DNA of 64,000 nucleotides from an uncultured Hyphomonas sp. (lineage in GTDB: Bacteria > Pseudomonadota > Alphaproteobacteria > Caulobacterales > Hyphomonadaceae). The notes below the pieces were generated by a model that saw only the letters and a list, made by a program, of their open reading frames with translations, had not been told where the DNA came from and made no database searches. Below are positions 51,586 through 59,888 of the stretch, piece after piece. The stretch spans positions 930,001 through 994,000 of the forward strand of contig NZ_OY776147.1 of assembly GCF_963675305.1 (NCBI RefSeq), read 5' to 3'. The position numbers were made by a program, and so were the translations under genes. The first letter of the stretch is position 1, and each line of letters opens with the position of its first letter.

Positions 51586-52397
51586 GCCTTGGCGATGTGA
51601 CCGGCCGTCTGTCTGGCAAGGTCGCCATCATTACCGGCGCAGGCCAGACGCCGGGGGAGATGGTCGGCAATGGCAAGGCGATTGCGCTGCTCTTTGCGCA
51701 AGCCGGGGCGAGCGTCCTGTGCGTAGACCAGGACAAGGACCGCGCAGAAGCGACCGTGTCTGAGATTACCAGGGCGGGCGGCAAAGCGCAGTTTTTCGCT
51801 GCAGATGTCAGCGACCCGCAGGGCGCCGCTGCGATTGCGGAGGCTTCTGAAGCGGCCTTCGGGCCGCCTGACATCCTCATCAACAATGTCGGGATTGGCG
51901 ACGCGGGTGACGGCCCGGCGCACAAGCTGACAGAGGAGGCCTTCGACCGCACGCTGAGGGTCAACCTGAAAGGGGCCTGGCTGGTGACAAAAGCCGTGCT
52001 TCCGGGCATGCGGGACCGCCGTGCCGGGGCCATCGTGAACATCTCCTCCCTCGCTTCGCTCGCAGGCGGTTTCCAGATGGCGTATGAAATGTCCAAAGCA
52101 GGCATGAACCGGATGACGCAGAGCGTTGCCATGTCGGGGGCATCGCGCGGTGTCCGGTGCAATGCGATCCTGCCAGGCCTGATGGATACGCCGATGGCCA
52201 TCCGGGGTATTTCAAATATGCGGGGTATTCCGGAAGACGATCTGCGAAAGGAGCGTGCTGCCCGCGTGCCCATGGGATTCATGGGCTCCGGTTGGGATAC
52301 GGCCCATGCGGCGCTGTTCCTCGCCAGCGACGAAGCGCGCTTCATCACTGGTGCCTTGTTGCCCGTGGATGGTGGCGGCAGCGTCCGTATTGGGTAA
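51582..52397 (+). CDS. Short-chain dehydrogenase/reductase
   Basis: A 271-residue SDR oxidoreductase: dinucleotide loop AIITGAGQTPGEMVGNGKA (longer than the usual TGxxxGxG), NNVGIGD (NNAG-like) motif, catalytic Ser in VNISSLASLAG and Tyr/Lys in YEMSKAGM (about 167-174), and the C-terminal FITGALLPVDGGGSVRIG. Asp at the end of strand 2 (LCVDQDKDR) suggests NAD preference. Substrate unknown; coupled to the CMD-family gene upstream. Confidence 0.92.
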   Translation: MSLGDVTGRLSGKVAIITGAGQTPGEMVGNGKAIALLFAQAGASVLCVDQDKDRAEATVSEITRAGGKAQFFAADVSDPQGAAAIAEASEAAFGPPDILINNVGIGDAGDGPAHKLTEEAFDRTLRVNLKGAWLVTKAVLPGMRDRRAGAIVNISSLASLAGGFQMAYEMSKAGMNRMTQSVAMSGASRGVRCNAILPGLMDTPMAIRGISNMRGIPEDDLRKERAARVPMGFMGSGWDTAHAALFLASDEARFITGALLPVDGGGSVRIG

Positions 52398-52551
52398 GAC
52401 CGGTCAGGGAACGCCCTTGCCGCTTGGGCATTGAGCCCGGGGGCCAAGCTCTCTAGGCTTCAGTCTTCCATCTTTCTGCGCCATTGCGGCGTTCTTGCCG
52501 GCCGGGGCTCGCCCGGGCCGGTCTCATCTGTTTGAAAAGGCCCGGCCTGAC

Positions 52552-53853
52552 ATGATCGAATTTTTCATCCTCCTCGGTTTGATCGTGGTGAACGGCGTGT
52601 TCGCCATGTCGGAGCTGGCCATCGTGTCCGCCCGGCCAGCGCGGCTGCAGGCGAAGGTAGATCGGGGCGACCGGGGGGCGCGGACAGTTATCAGCCTGCA
52701 GGATGATCCGTCCCGGTTCCTGTCCACGGTCCAGATCGGCATCACATTGGTGGGCATTGTCGCCGGTGCCTATGGTGCGACCGCGATTGCGGACGAGCTG
52801 GCCCCCTTCATTGCGGAACAGGCGCCTGCCGTTGCGGCTGAAGCAGGGGAAATTGCATTCGGGCTGGTGATCGTTTTCACCACGTTCCTGTCGCTGGTCA
52901 TTGGCGAACTTGTGCCGAAGCGGATCGCGCTGATTGCGCCGGAAGCCATCGCAACGATCATGGCGCCGCCCATGGCCTTTATCTCCAGGCTGGCTTTTCC
53001 GGTCGTCTGGTTGTTGCGGGTTTCGACAGACGGGCTGCTCAGCCTGCTGGGGCTGGCGGGCATCCGGCAGGAGCCGGTGACGGAAGAAGAGATCCACGCC
53101 ATCCTGGACGAGGGCGCGACCAGCGGCGTGATCGATCTGGAAGAACAGCGGATGATGCGCGGCGTGATGCGGCTGGCGGACCGGGACATCCGGTCCATCA
53201 TGATCCCGCGGCCGGACATTGTGTGGATCGACACAGATGATCCGTGGCCAGAGATCAAGAGAGAGATTCTCGAGAGCGGCAAGTCGCGCTTCCCGGTGGC
53301 CGATGAACGGCTGGACCGAGTGTTTGGCGTGGTCCAGACCAAGGATCTTCTGGCCTGCGACCTCAGCGGGGACGGGCCGGACTTGAAGCAGGTGGCCCGC
53401 CCGGTGACGTTTGTGCCGGAGACGCTGTCGGTCATGCGGCTGCTGGAGTCGATGCAGGAGAGCGAAGTCCGCATGGCGCTGGTGGTCGACGAACATGGCA
53501 GCATTCAGGGCATGGTGACGGCGGCGGACCTGCTGGGCGCGATTGCCGGGGATAGCGCGTTTTCGCCAAGTGAAGGCATCGACCGTCCGGCGCGGCGTGC
53601 GGACGGGTCATGGCTGATCGATGGGCTGATGCCGGTTGAGGACCTAGAGATCCTTCTGTCGGCGCCGGACTTCGGCGAGGCCGATGGCGGCGCGGTGACA
53701 GTTGGCGGCATGATCATCCACCACCTGCAGCGCCTCGCGGCCGATGGGGATGTCGTCCATATTTCGGGTTACAGGTTCGAAGTGATGGATCTCGACGGCC
53801 GCCGGGTGGACAAGGTGCTGGTTACGCCTCCGGGTGCCGGTGAGAACGCCTGA
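52552..53853 (+). CDS. CorC/HlyC-type hemolysin-family membrane protein (CNNM-CBS)
   Basis: A 433-residue protein. An N-terminal CNNM/DUF21 membrane domain (about 1-190; NGVFAMSELAIVSARPARLQ, LVIGELVPKRIALIAPEAIA) is followed by a CBS pair (about 205-325; IMIPRPDIVWIDTDDP, RMALVVDEHGSIQGMVTAAD) and a C-terminal CorC/transporter-associated domain (about 345-428, ADGSWLIDGLMPVEDLEILL). This family is implicated in Mg2+/Co2+ efflux; the hemolysin label is historical. ATG 52552 starts the first TM. Confidence 0.92.
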   Translation: MIEFFILLGLIVVNGVFAMSELAIVSARPARLQAKVDRGDRGARTVISLQDDPSRFLSTVQIGITLVGIVAGAYGATAIADELAPFIAEQAPAVAAEAGEIAFGLVIVFTTFLSLVIGELVPKRIALIAPEAIATIMAPPMAFISRLAFPVVWLLRVSTDGLLSLLGLAGIRQEPVTEEEIHAILDEGATSGVIDLEEQRMMRGVMRLADRDIRSIMIPRPDIVWIDTDDPWPEIKREILESGKSRFPVADERLDRVFGVVQTKDLLACDLSGDGPDLKQVARPVTFVPETLSVMRLLESMQESEVRMALVVDEHGSIQGMVTAADLLGAIAGDSAFSPSEGIDRPARRADGSWLIDGLMPVEDLEILLSAPDFGEADGGAVTVGGMIIHHLQRLAADGDVVHISGYRFEVMDLDGRRVDKVLVTPPGAGENA

Positions 53854-53930
53854 TCCAGGCTGCGCGATGCAGCTTCTCCCCACGTTATGACTTGCGGGGG
53901 CTGGCTCAGGCGCTAAATTTCGAGAGCAAT

Positions 53931-53945
53931 GTAAACACTGTTCAC
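53931..53945. promoter_or_regulatory. Short inverted repeat before the nitronate monooxygenase gene
   Basis: GTAAAC (53931-53936), a 3-base spacer and GTTCAC (53940-53945) form an inverted repeat with one mismatch, 17 bases before the ATG, where a repressor would block transcription or initiation. The half-sites resemble those at 24561-24578 but with shorter spacing. A TetR-type regulator is a guess. Confidence 0.4.
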
Positions 53946-53962
53946 TTTAAGGGGAAAAGCCC

Positions 53963-54958
53963 ATGGCCGTGCCGCCCGTGCTTCAGAATCTGCGCCTGCC
54001 GCTGATCGGATCGCCTTTGTTCATCATTTCCGGTCCGGAACTGGTGATCGCGCAATGCAAGGCCGGGATCGTCGGCAGCTTTCCGGCGCTGAACGCCCGG
54101 CCGGGGCCCGTGCTGCACGAATGGCTGGACCGGATCACGACGGAACTGGCCGAGCATAATGAGAAGAATCCGGACCGTCCGGCTGCGCCCTTCGCCGTGA
54201 ACCAGATCGTGCACAAGTCGAACGACCGCCTGGAGCACGACGTTGAAGCCTGCGTAAAATACAAGGTGCCGTTGGTGATTACTTCGCTCGGCGCGCAGAA
54301 AGCGGTCAATGATGCGATCCACTCCTATGGCGGCGTGGTGATGCATGATGTGATCGACACCTTCTTCGCGAAGAAGGCGCTGGAGAAGGGGGCTGACGGC
54401 CTGATCGCGGTCTGCACAGGTGCGGGCGGCCATGCCGGCCGGCTGTCGCCCTTCGCGCTGATCCAGGAAATCCGGGAATTCTTCGACGGGCCGCTGGCCT
54501 TGTCGGGTTCCATCGCCAATGGCGGGGCAATCGCCGCTTCAATCGCGATGGGCGCAGACTTTGCCTATATGGGTTCTGCCTTCATTGCCTGTGACGAGGC
54601 CAATGCGGTCGAGGGCTACAAGGACGCTATCGTGTCCTACGGGGCCGAGGACATCGTCTATTCGAACCTCTTCACCGGCGTGCACGGCAACTATCTGAAG
54701 CCATCGATCGAGGCGGCGGGGCTTGACCCCGACAACCTGCCTGAAAGCGACCCGAGCAAGATGAATTTCGGTTCTGGCGGCAACACCAAGAGCAAGGCCT
54801 GGAAAGACATCTGGGGGTGTGGCCAGGGCATTGGCGCGGTGAAGAAGCGCGGGCCGGTGGCGGATTATGTCGACCAGCTGGAATCGGAGTACGAGGCAGC
54901 GATCGAAAAGCTGAACCAGCCGCGTACCTGGGGTGCGATGCCTGCAAACGCTGGCTGA
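53963..54958 (+). CDS. Nitronate monooxygenase-family FMN protein
   Basis: A 331-residue TIM-barrel flavoprotein of the 2-nitropropane dioxygenase/NMO family: IGSPLFIISGPELVIAQCKA, the FMN phosphate site GADGLIAVCTGAGGHAGRLS (about 143-162), and GSIANGGAIAASIAMGADFAYMGSAF (about 176-201). It oxidises nitronates, or is one of the many family members acting as an FMN oxidoreductase of unclear substrate. GGGG then AAAAGCCC precedes the ATG. Confidence 0.9.
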   Translation: MAVPPVLQNLRLPLIGSPLFIISGPELVIAQCKAGIVGSFPALNARPGPVLHEWLDRITTELAEHNEKNPDRPAAPFAVNQIVHKSNDRLEHDVEACVKYKVPLVITSLGAQKAVNDAIHSYGGVVMHDVIDTFFAKKALEKGADGLIAVCTGAGGHAGRLSPFALIQEIREFFDGPLALSGSIANGGAIAASIAMGADFAYMGSAFIACDEANAVEGYKDAIVSYGAEDIVYSNLFTGVHGNYLKPSIEAAGLDPDNLPESDPSKMNFGSGGNTKSKAWKDIWGCGQGIGAVKKRGPVADYVDQLESEYEAAIEKLNQPRTWGAMPANAG

Positions 54959-55084
54959 GCTAAGGGGATAAAGCCGGGCCTATCCGACACCGGCAACTGG
55001 CGCGGCCTGCGGTGACACGGGCCGCGCATTTGTGTCCGGGCGATCCTTATCCACCCGATACGGCAAGCGTGCAGACTTGTGCGC

Positions 55085-55504
55085 ATGCTGATAGAAAATG
55101 TCTCTGAATTTGATGCCGCCGGCTGGCGCTGGCCGCATTTCACGCCGACGGAACTGGCTTGCCGCTGCGGTGGCCGGTTCTGCGCGGGCGAATACTGGCA
55201 TGCGCCAGATTTCCTCGATGCGCTGGAAGCGTTGAGAGCCGATGCAGGGGGCCCGCTGGTGATTAACTCCGGCCATCGCTGTGCCGTCTGGAACAGCTAT
55301 GTGGGCGGTGTCCGCTTCAGCCTGCACCGGGCGATTGCTGTGGACATCGCCCTTGCGGGGCATGACCGCCACGCACTGCTGGCGGCGGCCGAGCGGCACG
55401 GCTTCACCGGCTTCGGCCTTGCGAAGACCTTCCTGCACCTTGACCGGCGCCCGCGTCCGGCCCGCTGGGTTTATCCGGGGAGCGAAACGTCATGGCGGAC
55501 ATAG
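55085..55504 (+). CDS. M15-type murein peptidase, probable GTA endolysin
   Basis: A 139-residue Peptidase_M15_3 protein. Zinc-site motifs are INSGHRCAVWNSYVGG, SLHRAIAVDIALAG (HxxxxxxD, His near 84 and Asp near 91) and TFLHLDRRPRP (final His). It also has FTPTELACRCGGRFC, an N-terminal element common in phage-type versions. Such enzymes cleave peptidoglycan cross-links. There is no signal peptide, consistent with release through a holin, and the holin gene overlaps its 3' end by 13 bases. GTG 55079 is an alternative start. In GTA producers lysis genes lie apart from the structural cluster, as here. Confidence 0.85.
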   Translation: MLIENVSEFDAAGWRWPHFTPTELACRCGGRFCAGEYWHAPDFLDALEALRADAGGPLVINSGHRCAVWNSYVGGVRFSLHRAIAVDIALAGHDRHALLAAAERHGFTGFGLAKTFLHLDRRPRPARWVYPGSETSWRT

Positions 55505-55959
55505 CAGGACTGGCGGCGAGTGCCGCAGGCGGCGGCCTGTTCGGTCTGGTCGGCACGGCTATCGGGCGGATCGCCGGCATGGTCGAGGCCCGTCAGGCGC
55601 AGGCGCATGAGCGGGCGCGCTGGCAGCATGACGCCGAGATGCAGAAGCTGCTCATCGAAGCCGACGCGGCTGGACGGGTGGCCGAGCTGCAGAAAGCGGA
55701 AACATCCGGCGCCTGGGCGGGGCTGTCTACCTCCATGGCGGCGGAAGCGGCCATTGGGGAGAGCTACAGATGGGTCAATGCGGTGCGCGCGCTGACCCGG
55801 CCTACGCTGACGGTGCTGCTGTGGGGCATCACGGGGGCGGTGTTCCTGAAGGCGGACGCCGCCGGTCAGGCCGGTATTGTGGACACAGCAACCTTCGCCG
55901 CGACAGCCGCAACGCTCTGGTGGTTCGGCGACCGTGGGCCGCGCCGTGACATGCGTTGA
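55492..55959 (+). CDS. GTA-type 3-TM holin
   Basis: A 155-residue protein: small Gly/Ala-rich hydrophobic N-terminus (GLAASAAGGGLFGLVGTAIG), a charged helix (about 30-75, ARQAQAHERARWQHDAEMQK), then YRWVNAVRALTRPTLTVLLW and two C-terminal membrane segments ending in TAATLWWFGDRGPRR. This pattern is the 'holin of 3TMs, for gene-transfer release' family described with alphaproteobacterial GTAs. It overlaps the murein peptidase gene, so the two form a compact lysis cassette. Confidence 0.85.
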   Translation: MADIAGLAASAAGGGLFGLVGTAIGRIAGMVEARQAQAHERARWQHDAEMQKLLIEADAAGRVAELQKAETSGAWAGLSTSMAAEAAIGESYRWVNAVRALTRPTLTVLLWGITGAVFLKADAAGQAGIVDTATFAATAATLWWFGDRGPRRDMR

Positions 55960-56012
55960 CGGAACTGGCCTGACCGGTCCATCCTCCCGGAAAATCCCGG
56001 AGGAACAAACAC

Positions 56013-57494
56013 ATGGCCGATGCTATCCTGGTAATTGATGAGGGCACGACCTCAACGCGGGCCATCGTGTTCGACCGGGACTTTGTCCAGATTTCCCTGG
56101 CGCAGGAGGAAGTGCCTCTGGCTTATCCCGCCGATGGCTGGGTCGAGCAGGATGGAGAGACGATCTGGGAGAAAACCCTTGGCGTTTGCCGCAAGGCCCT
56201 TGCCGAGGCGGGCGGTGTGGAACGGATCGCCGGTATCGGCATCACCAATCAGCGCGAGACGACGCTCGTCTGGGACAGGAAGACCGGCAAACCAATCGCT
56301 CCCGCGATCATCTGGCAGGACCGGCGCACCACCAGCGCTTGCGACGCCCTGAAAGCGGCGGGACACGAACAAAAGGTGCAGGCGGAAACCGGCCTGTTGA
56401 TCGATCCCTACTTTTCGGGAACCAAGATTGCCTGGATCCTCGACACGGTTCCCGGTGCTCGCGAACGCGCCGAAGCGGGGGAGCTTGCTTTTGGGACCGT
56501 TGAAACTTTCCTCATATGGCATCTGACGGGCGGCCGGGTTCACGCAACAGACGTGTCGAATGCCTCGCGGACCTTGCTCTATCGTCTTGGTCTTGAAGAG
56601 CAGGGCGGCTGGAGCGAGGCAATGTGCAGCCTCTTCCGTGTGCCGATGAATATGCTGCCGGATGTCAGACCCAATGCCGCAGATTTCGGCCTCAGCGACG
56701 AGGCCCTGTTTGGCAAGGCATTGCCGATCCTCTCTGCTGCCGGGGACCAGCAGTCCGCGCTGGTGGGGCAGGGATGCCTTTCGCCCGGCATGGCGAAGAT
56801 CACCTATGGCACCGGCGCGTTCCTGGTGGCCAATTCCGGTACGGAAAAGCCGGAGTCGAAGAACCGCCTGTTGGGAACCGTTGGCTACGAAACGGCGGAA
56901 GGCGGGGCAATGGCGCTGGAAGGATCCATCTTCAATGCGGGTACCGTGGTGAAATGGCTGCGCGACGATCTCGGGCTGATCTCCGATGCGGCCGAGAGCG
57001 AAGCCATGGCCGAAGCCCTGCCGGGGAATGGCGGGGTCTACATCGTTCCGGCGTTTACGGGCCTCGGCGCGCCGCACTGGAATGCCGATGCGCGCGGGAC
57101 GATCAGCGGCATCACGCGCGCGACAACGGCGGCCCATCTTGTGCGGGCAGGCCTTGAGGCCGTTGCCTACCAGACGCGGGACCTGCTGGACGCATTTGAA
57201 GCCGACGGTGTGGAGATCCGGGAGCTGCGGGTCGATGGCGGCATGGTGGCCAATGACTGGCTGATGCAGTTCCTGGCCGATGTCTGTGCCCGTCCGGTGG
57301 TGCGGCCGGACTATCGCGAGATGACGGCGCTTGGTGCGGCTGCGCTGGCGGCGATGCAGCTCGGCTGGATGGACGCCGCTGCCTGGCAGGCACGGGAAGT
57401 CAAAGGCGTCCGGTTCGAGCCGCAGATGGATGAAGAACAGCGGGCCGCTTTGCTGAAAGGCTGGTCGGCCGCGCTTCGCCGCACGCTTGCCTGA
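56013..57494 (+). CDS. glpK: Glycerol kinase
   Basis: A 493-residue FGGY-family kinase that phosphorylates glycerol to glycerol-3-phosphate. N-terminal ATP-phosphate loop LVIDEGTTSTRAIVFD (DEGTTSTR in place of the common DQGTTSSR), GIGITNQRETTLVWD, AIIWQDRRTT; C-terminal VPAFTGLGAPHWNADARGTI and LRVDGGMVANDWLMQF. GGAGGAACAAAC precedes the ATG. No glpF or glpD is adjacent. Confidence 0.96.
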   Translation: MADAILVIDEGTTSTRAIVFDRDFVQISLAQEEVPLAYPADGWVEQDGETIWEKTLGVCRKALAEAGGVERIAGIGITNQRETTLVWDRKTGKPIAPAIIWQDRRTTSACDALKAAGHEQKVQAETGLLIDPYFSGTKIAWILDTVPGARERAEAGELAFGTVETFLIWHLTGGRVHATDVSNASRTLLYRLGLEEQGGWSEAMCSLFRVPMNMLPDVRPNAADFGLSDEALFGKALPILSAAGDQQSALVGQGCLSPGMAKITYGTGAFLVANSGTEKPESKNRLLGTVGYETAEGGAMALEGSIFNAGTVVKWLRDDLGLISDAAESEAMAEALPGNGGVYIVPAFTGLGAPHWNADARGTISGITRATTAAHLVRAGLEAVAYQTRDLLDAFEADGVEIRELRVDGGMVANDWLMQFLADVCARPVVRPDYREMTALGAAALAAMQLGWMDAAAWQAREVKGVRFEPQMDEEQRAALLKGWSAALRRTLA

Positions 57495-57514
57495 CTTTTC
57501 CCGGGTGGATGTAA

Positions 57515-57545
57515 AAAGGGCGGCCCTCTCAGGCCGCCCTTTGTC
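57515..57545. terminator. Bidirectional terminator between glpK and the S9 peptidase
   Basis: AAAGGGCGGCC (57515-57525) and GGCCGCCCTTT (57532-57542) form an 11-bp perfect stem with a 6-base loop. A and T runs on both sides suit termination of both convergent genes. Confidence 0.88.
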
Positions 57546-57564
57546 TTTGGTTTCCTGAGGCTGC

Positions 57565-59586
57565 TTACATGCCGCAGGTCGTGTTCAGGAAGCGCTCGAT
57601 CTCTTCAAGCACTTTCTTCTTGTTTTCCGGCGGCCATTTGACCGACTGGTGACCCATCTTCTCCATCACGAGGAACTCGCTTTGCGGCTCCCGCTTCTTG
57701 ACCGCGTTGTAGAACTCGCGGCTGTGGAAGATCGGCACCCGGACGTCGTAATCGCCGTGGTACAGCATGATCGGGATGTTCACCTTGTCGGTGTTCTGCA
57801 TCGGATCCATGCCCTTCACAGTATTGCCCTGCACGATGCGCTGGATGCGGTTGTCGCCCCATTCATTGCCCAGTTTGGCAAGGTTGGAGACGCCCGCGCC
57901 GGCAATGGCGCAGCGATAAGGGCTGTTCGGGCGTACGGAGGCCGCGATGGCGGCGAAGCCACCATAGGAATAGCCGTGGATGGCGATCTTGTCGGCATCG
58001 ACATAGCCTTGCGAGACGAGCCAGGCGGCGCCGTCATCCTTGTCGTCCTGCATCTTCTGGCCCCACTCGCCGTCACCGGCCAGCCAGAGTTCACGGCCCC
58101 AGCCATCGCTTCCGCGATACTGCGGCTGCAGGACGATGTATCCGCGGCTTGCGAAATACTGGGTCCAGCCAGAGTCATCCCAGCCGCCGCTGTCGCGGGC
58201 CCACGGGCCGCCGTGCGGAACGATGATGGCGCCTTTGGCCTTGTCGCCTTCTTTCCAGCCGGCAGGGAAGGTGACGAAGCCCGGAATGCTCATGCCGTCA
58301 CGCGCCGGATAGTGGACAAACTCACCCTTGCCGAGCGACTTCTGGTCGATCCACGGACGCAGCGAGCCGATAACAACCACTTTGGTCTTGTCGAGCAGCA
58401 GGTACCAGGCGGGTGGCATGTCTGCGGCCTGGACCTGGAACAGCACACGGCTGAGGTCATTGTTGTAGTCGACGATGGAAACGTATTTGTCCTTGAAGGC
58501 GGACTCGAGGCCATCCTGGATCGCGCGGAAGTCCGGATCGATCCAGTATGTCGAGGAGACCGGACCCGCATAGCGGAAGCCGAGGATCTCGTTGAAGTCC
58601 TGCGGGCGGTGCGAATAGACGAGGCCGGAGACGTTGAACTCCGGATGAGCCACCAGAGGCTGGTCGCTGAACGAGTCGGTGGACGGATCATAGAGATACA
58701 CGGCCGACTTGTCGGAGAACTTGTCGGTGACGATGTAGTACTTGCCGGTGCCGTTCTGCCGGCCATCCACTTCCATCGTGTAGCGATTGGCGATCTCGGT
58801 TGTGAGCGGGGCTTCTATGGTCAGCTCACCGCTATTCTGATCGATCAGGCTGAAATACTGGCGCCAGGCGCCATCTTCGTACTCGAGCTTTGTGCGGGAG
58901 ATCTGGCTGCCGTCACGATTGCTGATCAGGACCGATTCGGTGTCTGAAGCCTTGAACAGGAACTTCTCTCGGCTGTTCGAGAGGTCGTGCTCAAAGAAGC
59001 TTGTGCCGTTTTTGGTTGATGCGCGGGAAATCACGATCTTGGTCGGATCCAGTGGCAACAGGGATTCGATATTGGTTTCCCCCACCAGTTCGAAGCAGCG
59101 AAGCGTGTCCTTGTTGGCGCCAATTTCTGCCCGGCCATCAGGAAGATCGTCGATCTTCTTGATCTTTTCATTCCCCATATAGACCTTCTGGAGGTATTTT
59201 TTGGTCGCGCCGGTGTCGCGTCCCTCACCGCAACCGTACAGCGCGCCGATATACGGCTGGACCGTAAACCACAGCGACTTTTTGTCTTTCAGCGCTGTCG
59301 CCCCATAAAACAGTGTCTTGCCGCTGGTCGGGGTTACGTTGGAGGGGAGGAGCGGTTTGCTCGGATCGATATTGCCGGTCAGGTCCCAATAGGCGGCTGC
59401 ACGCATGTCGCCACCCTGAGTCGGGTCGGCGATAACACCGACAAGCATATCCCCTTCCAGAGACATCGAGACGCTTGAAACAGAAGGAGCTTTTGAAAAA
59501 TCTTCGGCGGGAATCGGATCTGCGCCGGCGCCTGTAGCGCCTGCCAGCAGGGCCACAGACCCGGCTGCGATTAAGCGTCTCATCAT
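57565..59586 (-). CDS. Secreted S9-family prolyl oligopeptidase-like peptidase
   Basis: A 673-residue protein: signal peptide (AAGSVALLAGATGAGA), an N-terminal beta-propeller (about 30-400), and a C-terminal alpha/beta-hydrolase domain with the oxyanion stretch IVPHGGPWARD, nucleophile GYSYGGFAA, Asp in YHGDYDVRVP and His in EKMGHQSVKW. It should cleave short peptides in the periplasm, as dipeptidyl or acylaminoacyl peptidases do. ATGATG 59586 has GGAGAGG 6 bases upstream; a start ten codons earlier would disrupt the signal peptide. Confidence 0.92.
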   Translation of the reverse strand: MMRRLIAAGSVALLAGATGAGADPIPAEDFSKAPSVSSVSMSLEGDMLVGVIADPTQGGDMRAAAYWDLTGNIDPSKPLLPSNVTPTSGKTLFYGATALKDKKSLWFTVQPYIGALYGCGEGRDTGATKKYLQKVYMGNEKIKKIDDLPDGRAEIGANKDTLRCFELVGETNIESLLPLDPTKIVISRASTKNGTSFFEHDLSNSREKFLFKASDTESVLISNRDGSQISRTKLEYEDGAWRQYFSLIDQNSGELTIEAPLTTEIANRYTMEVDGRQNGTGKYYIVTDKFSDKSAVYLYDPSTDSFSDQPLVAHPEFNVSGLVYSHRPQDFNEILGFRYAGPVSSTYWIDPDFRAIQDGLESAFKDKYVSIVDYNNDLSRVLFQVQAADMPPAWYLLLDKTKVVVIGSLRPWIDQKSLGKGEFVHYPARDGMSIPGFVTFPAGWKEGDKAKGAIIVPHGGPWARDSGGWDDSGWTQYFASRGYIVLQPQYRGSDGWGRELWLAGDGEWGQKMQDDKDDGAAWLVSQGYVDADKIAIHGYSYGGFAAIAASVRPNSPYRCAIAGAGVSNLAKLGNEWGDNRIQRIVQGNTVKGMDPMQNTDKVNIPIMLYHGDYDVRVPIFHSREFYNAVKKREPQSEFLVMEKMGHQSVKWPPENKKKVLEEIERFLNTTCGM

Positions 59587-59888
59587 GAGGAACCTCTCCA
59601 AGTTGCAAGTATGCAATATTTAAAGGGGCGCGAGGCAGGTCAAGCGCCCTCGACAGGTAATTGCCACAGTCATCTTCCAGACCAAAGGGGGCTTACGGGC
59701 ATATTGTGATAGAAAAGGCACACTATGCGGGTGAATTTGTCCAGAAGATGAATTTAATGTCACGGAACCTTGTCAGTTCGCAATCTGCCGGACAAACCTT
59801 GCACCAAGCGCCAGTGTTCACTGGTTGCGTTCGCGTGTGAGGCGCGAACTTGAGCAAGCTCAGGCTTAATTGGTTAGGGGTAATACAA

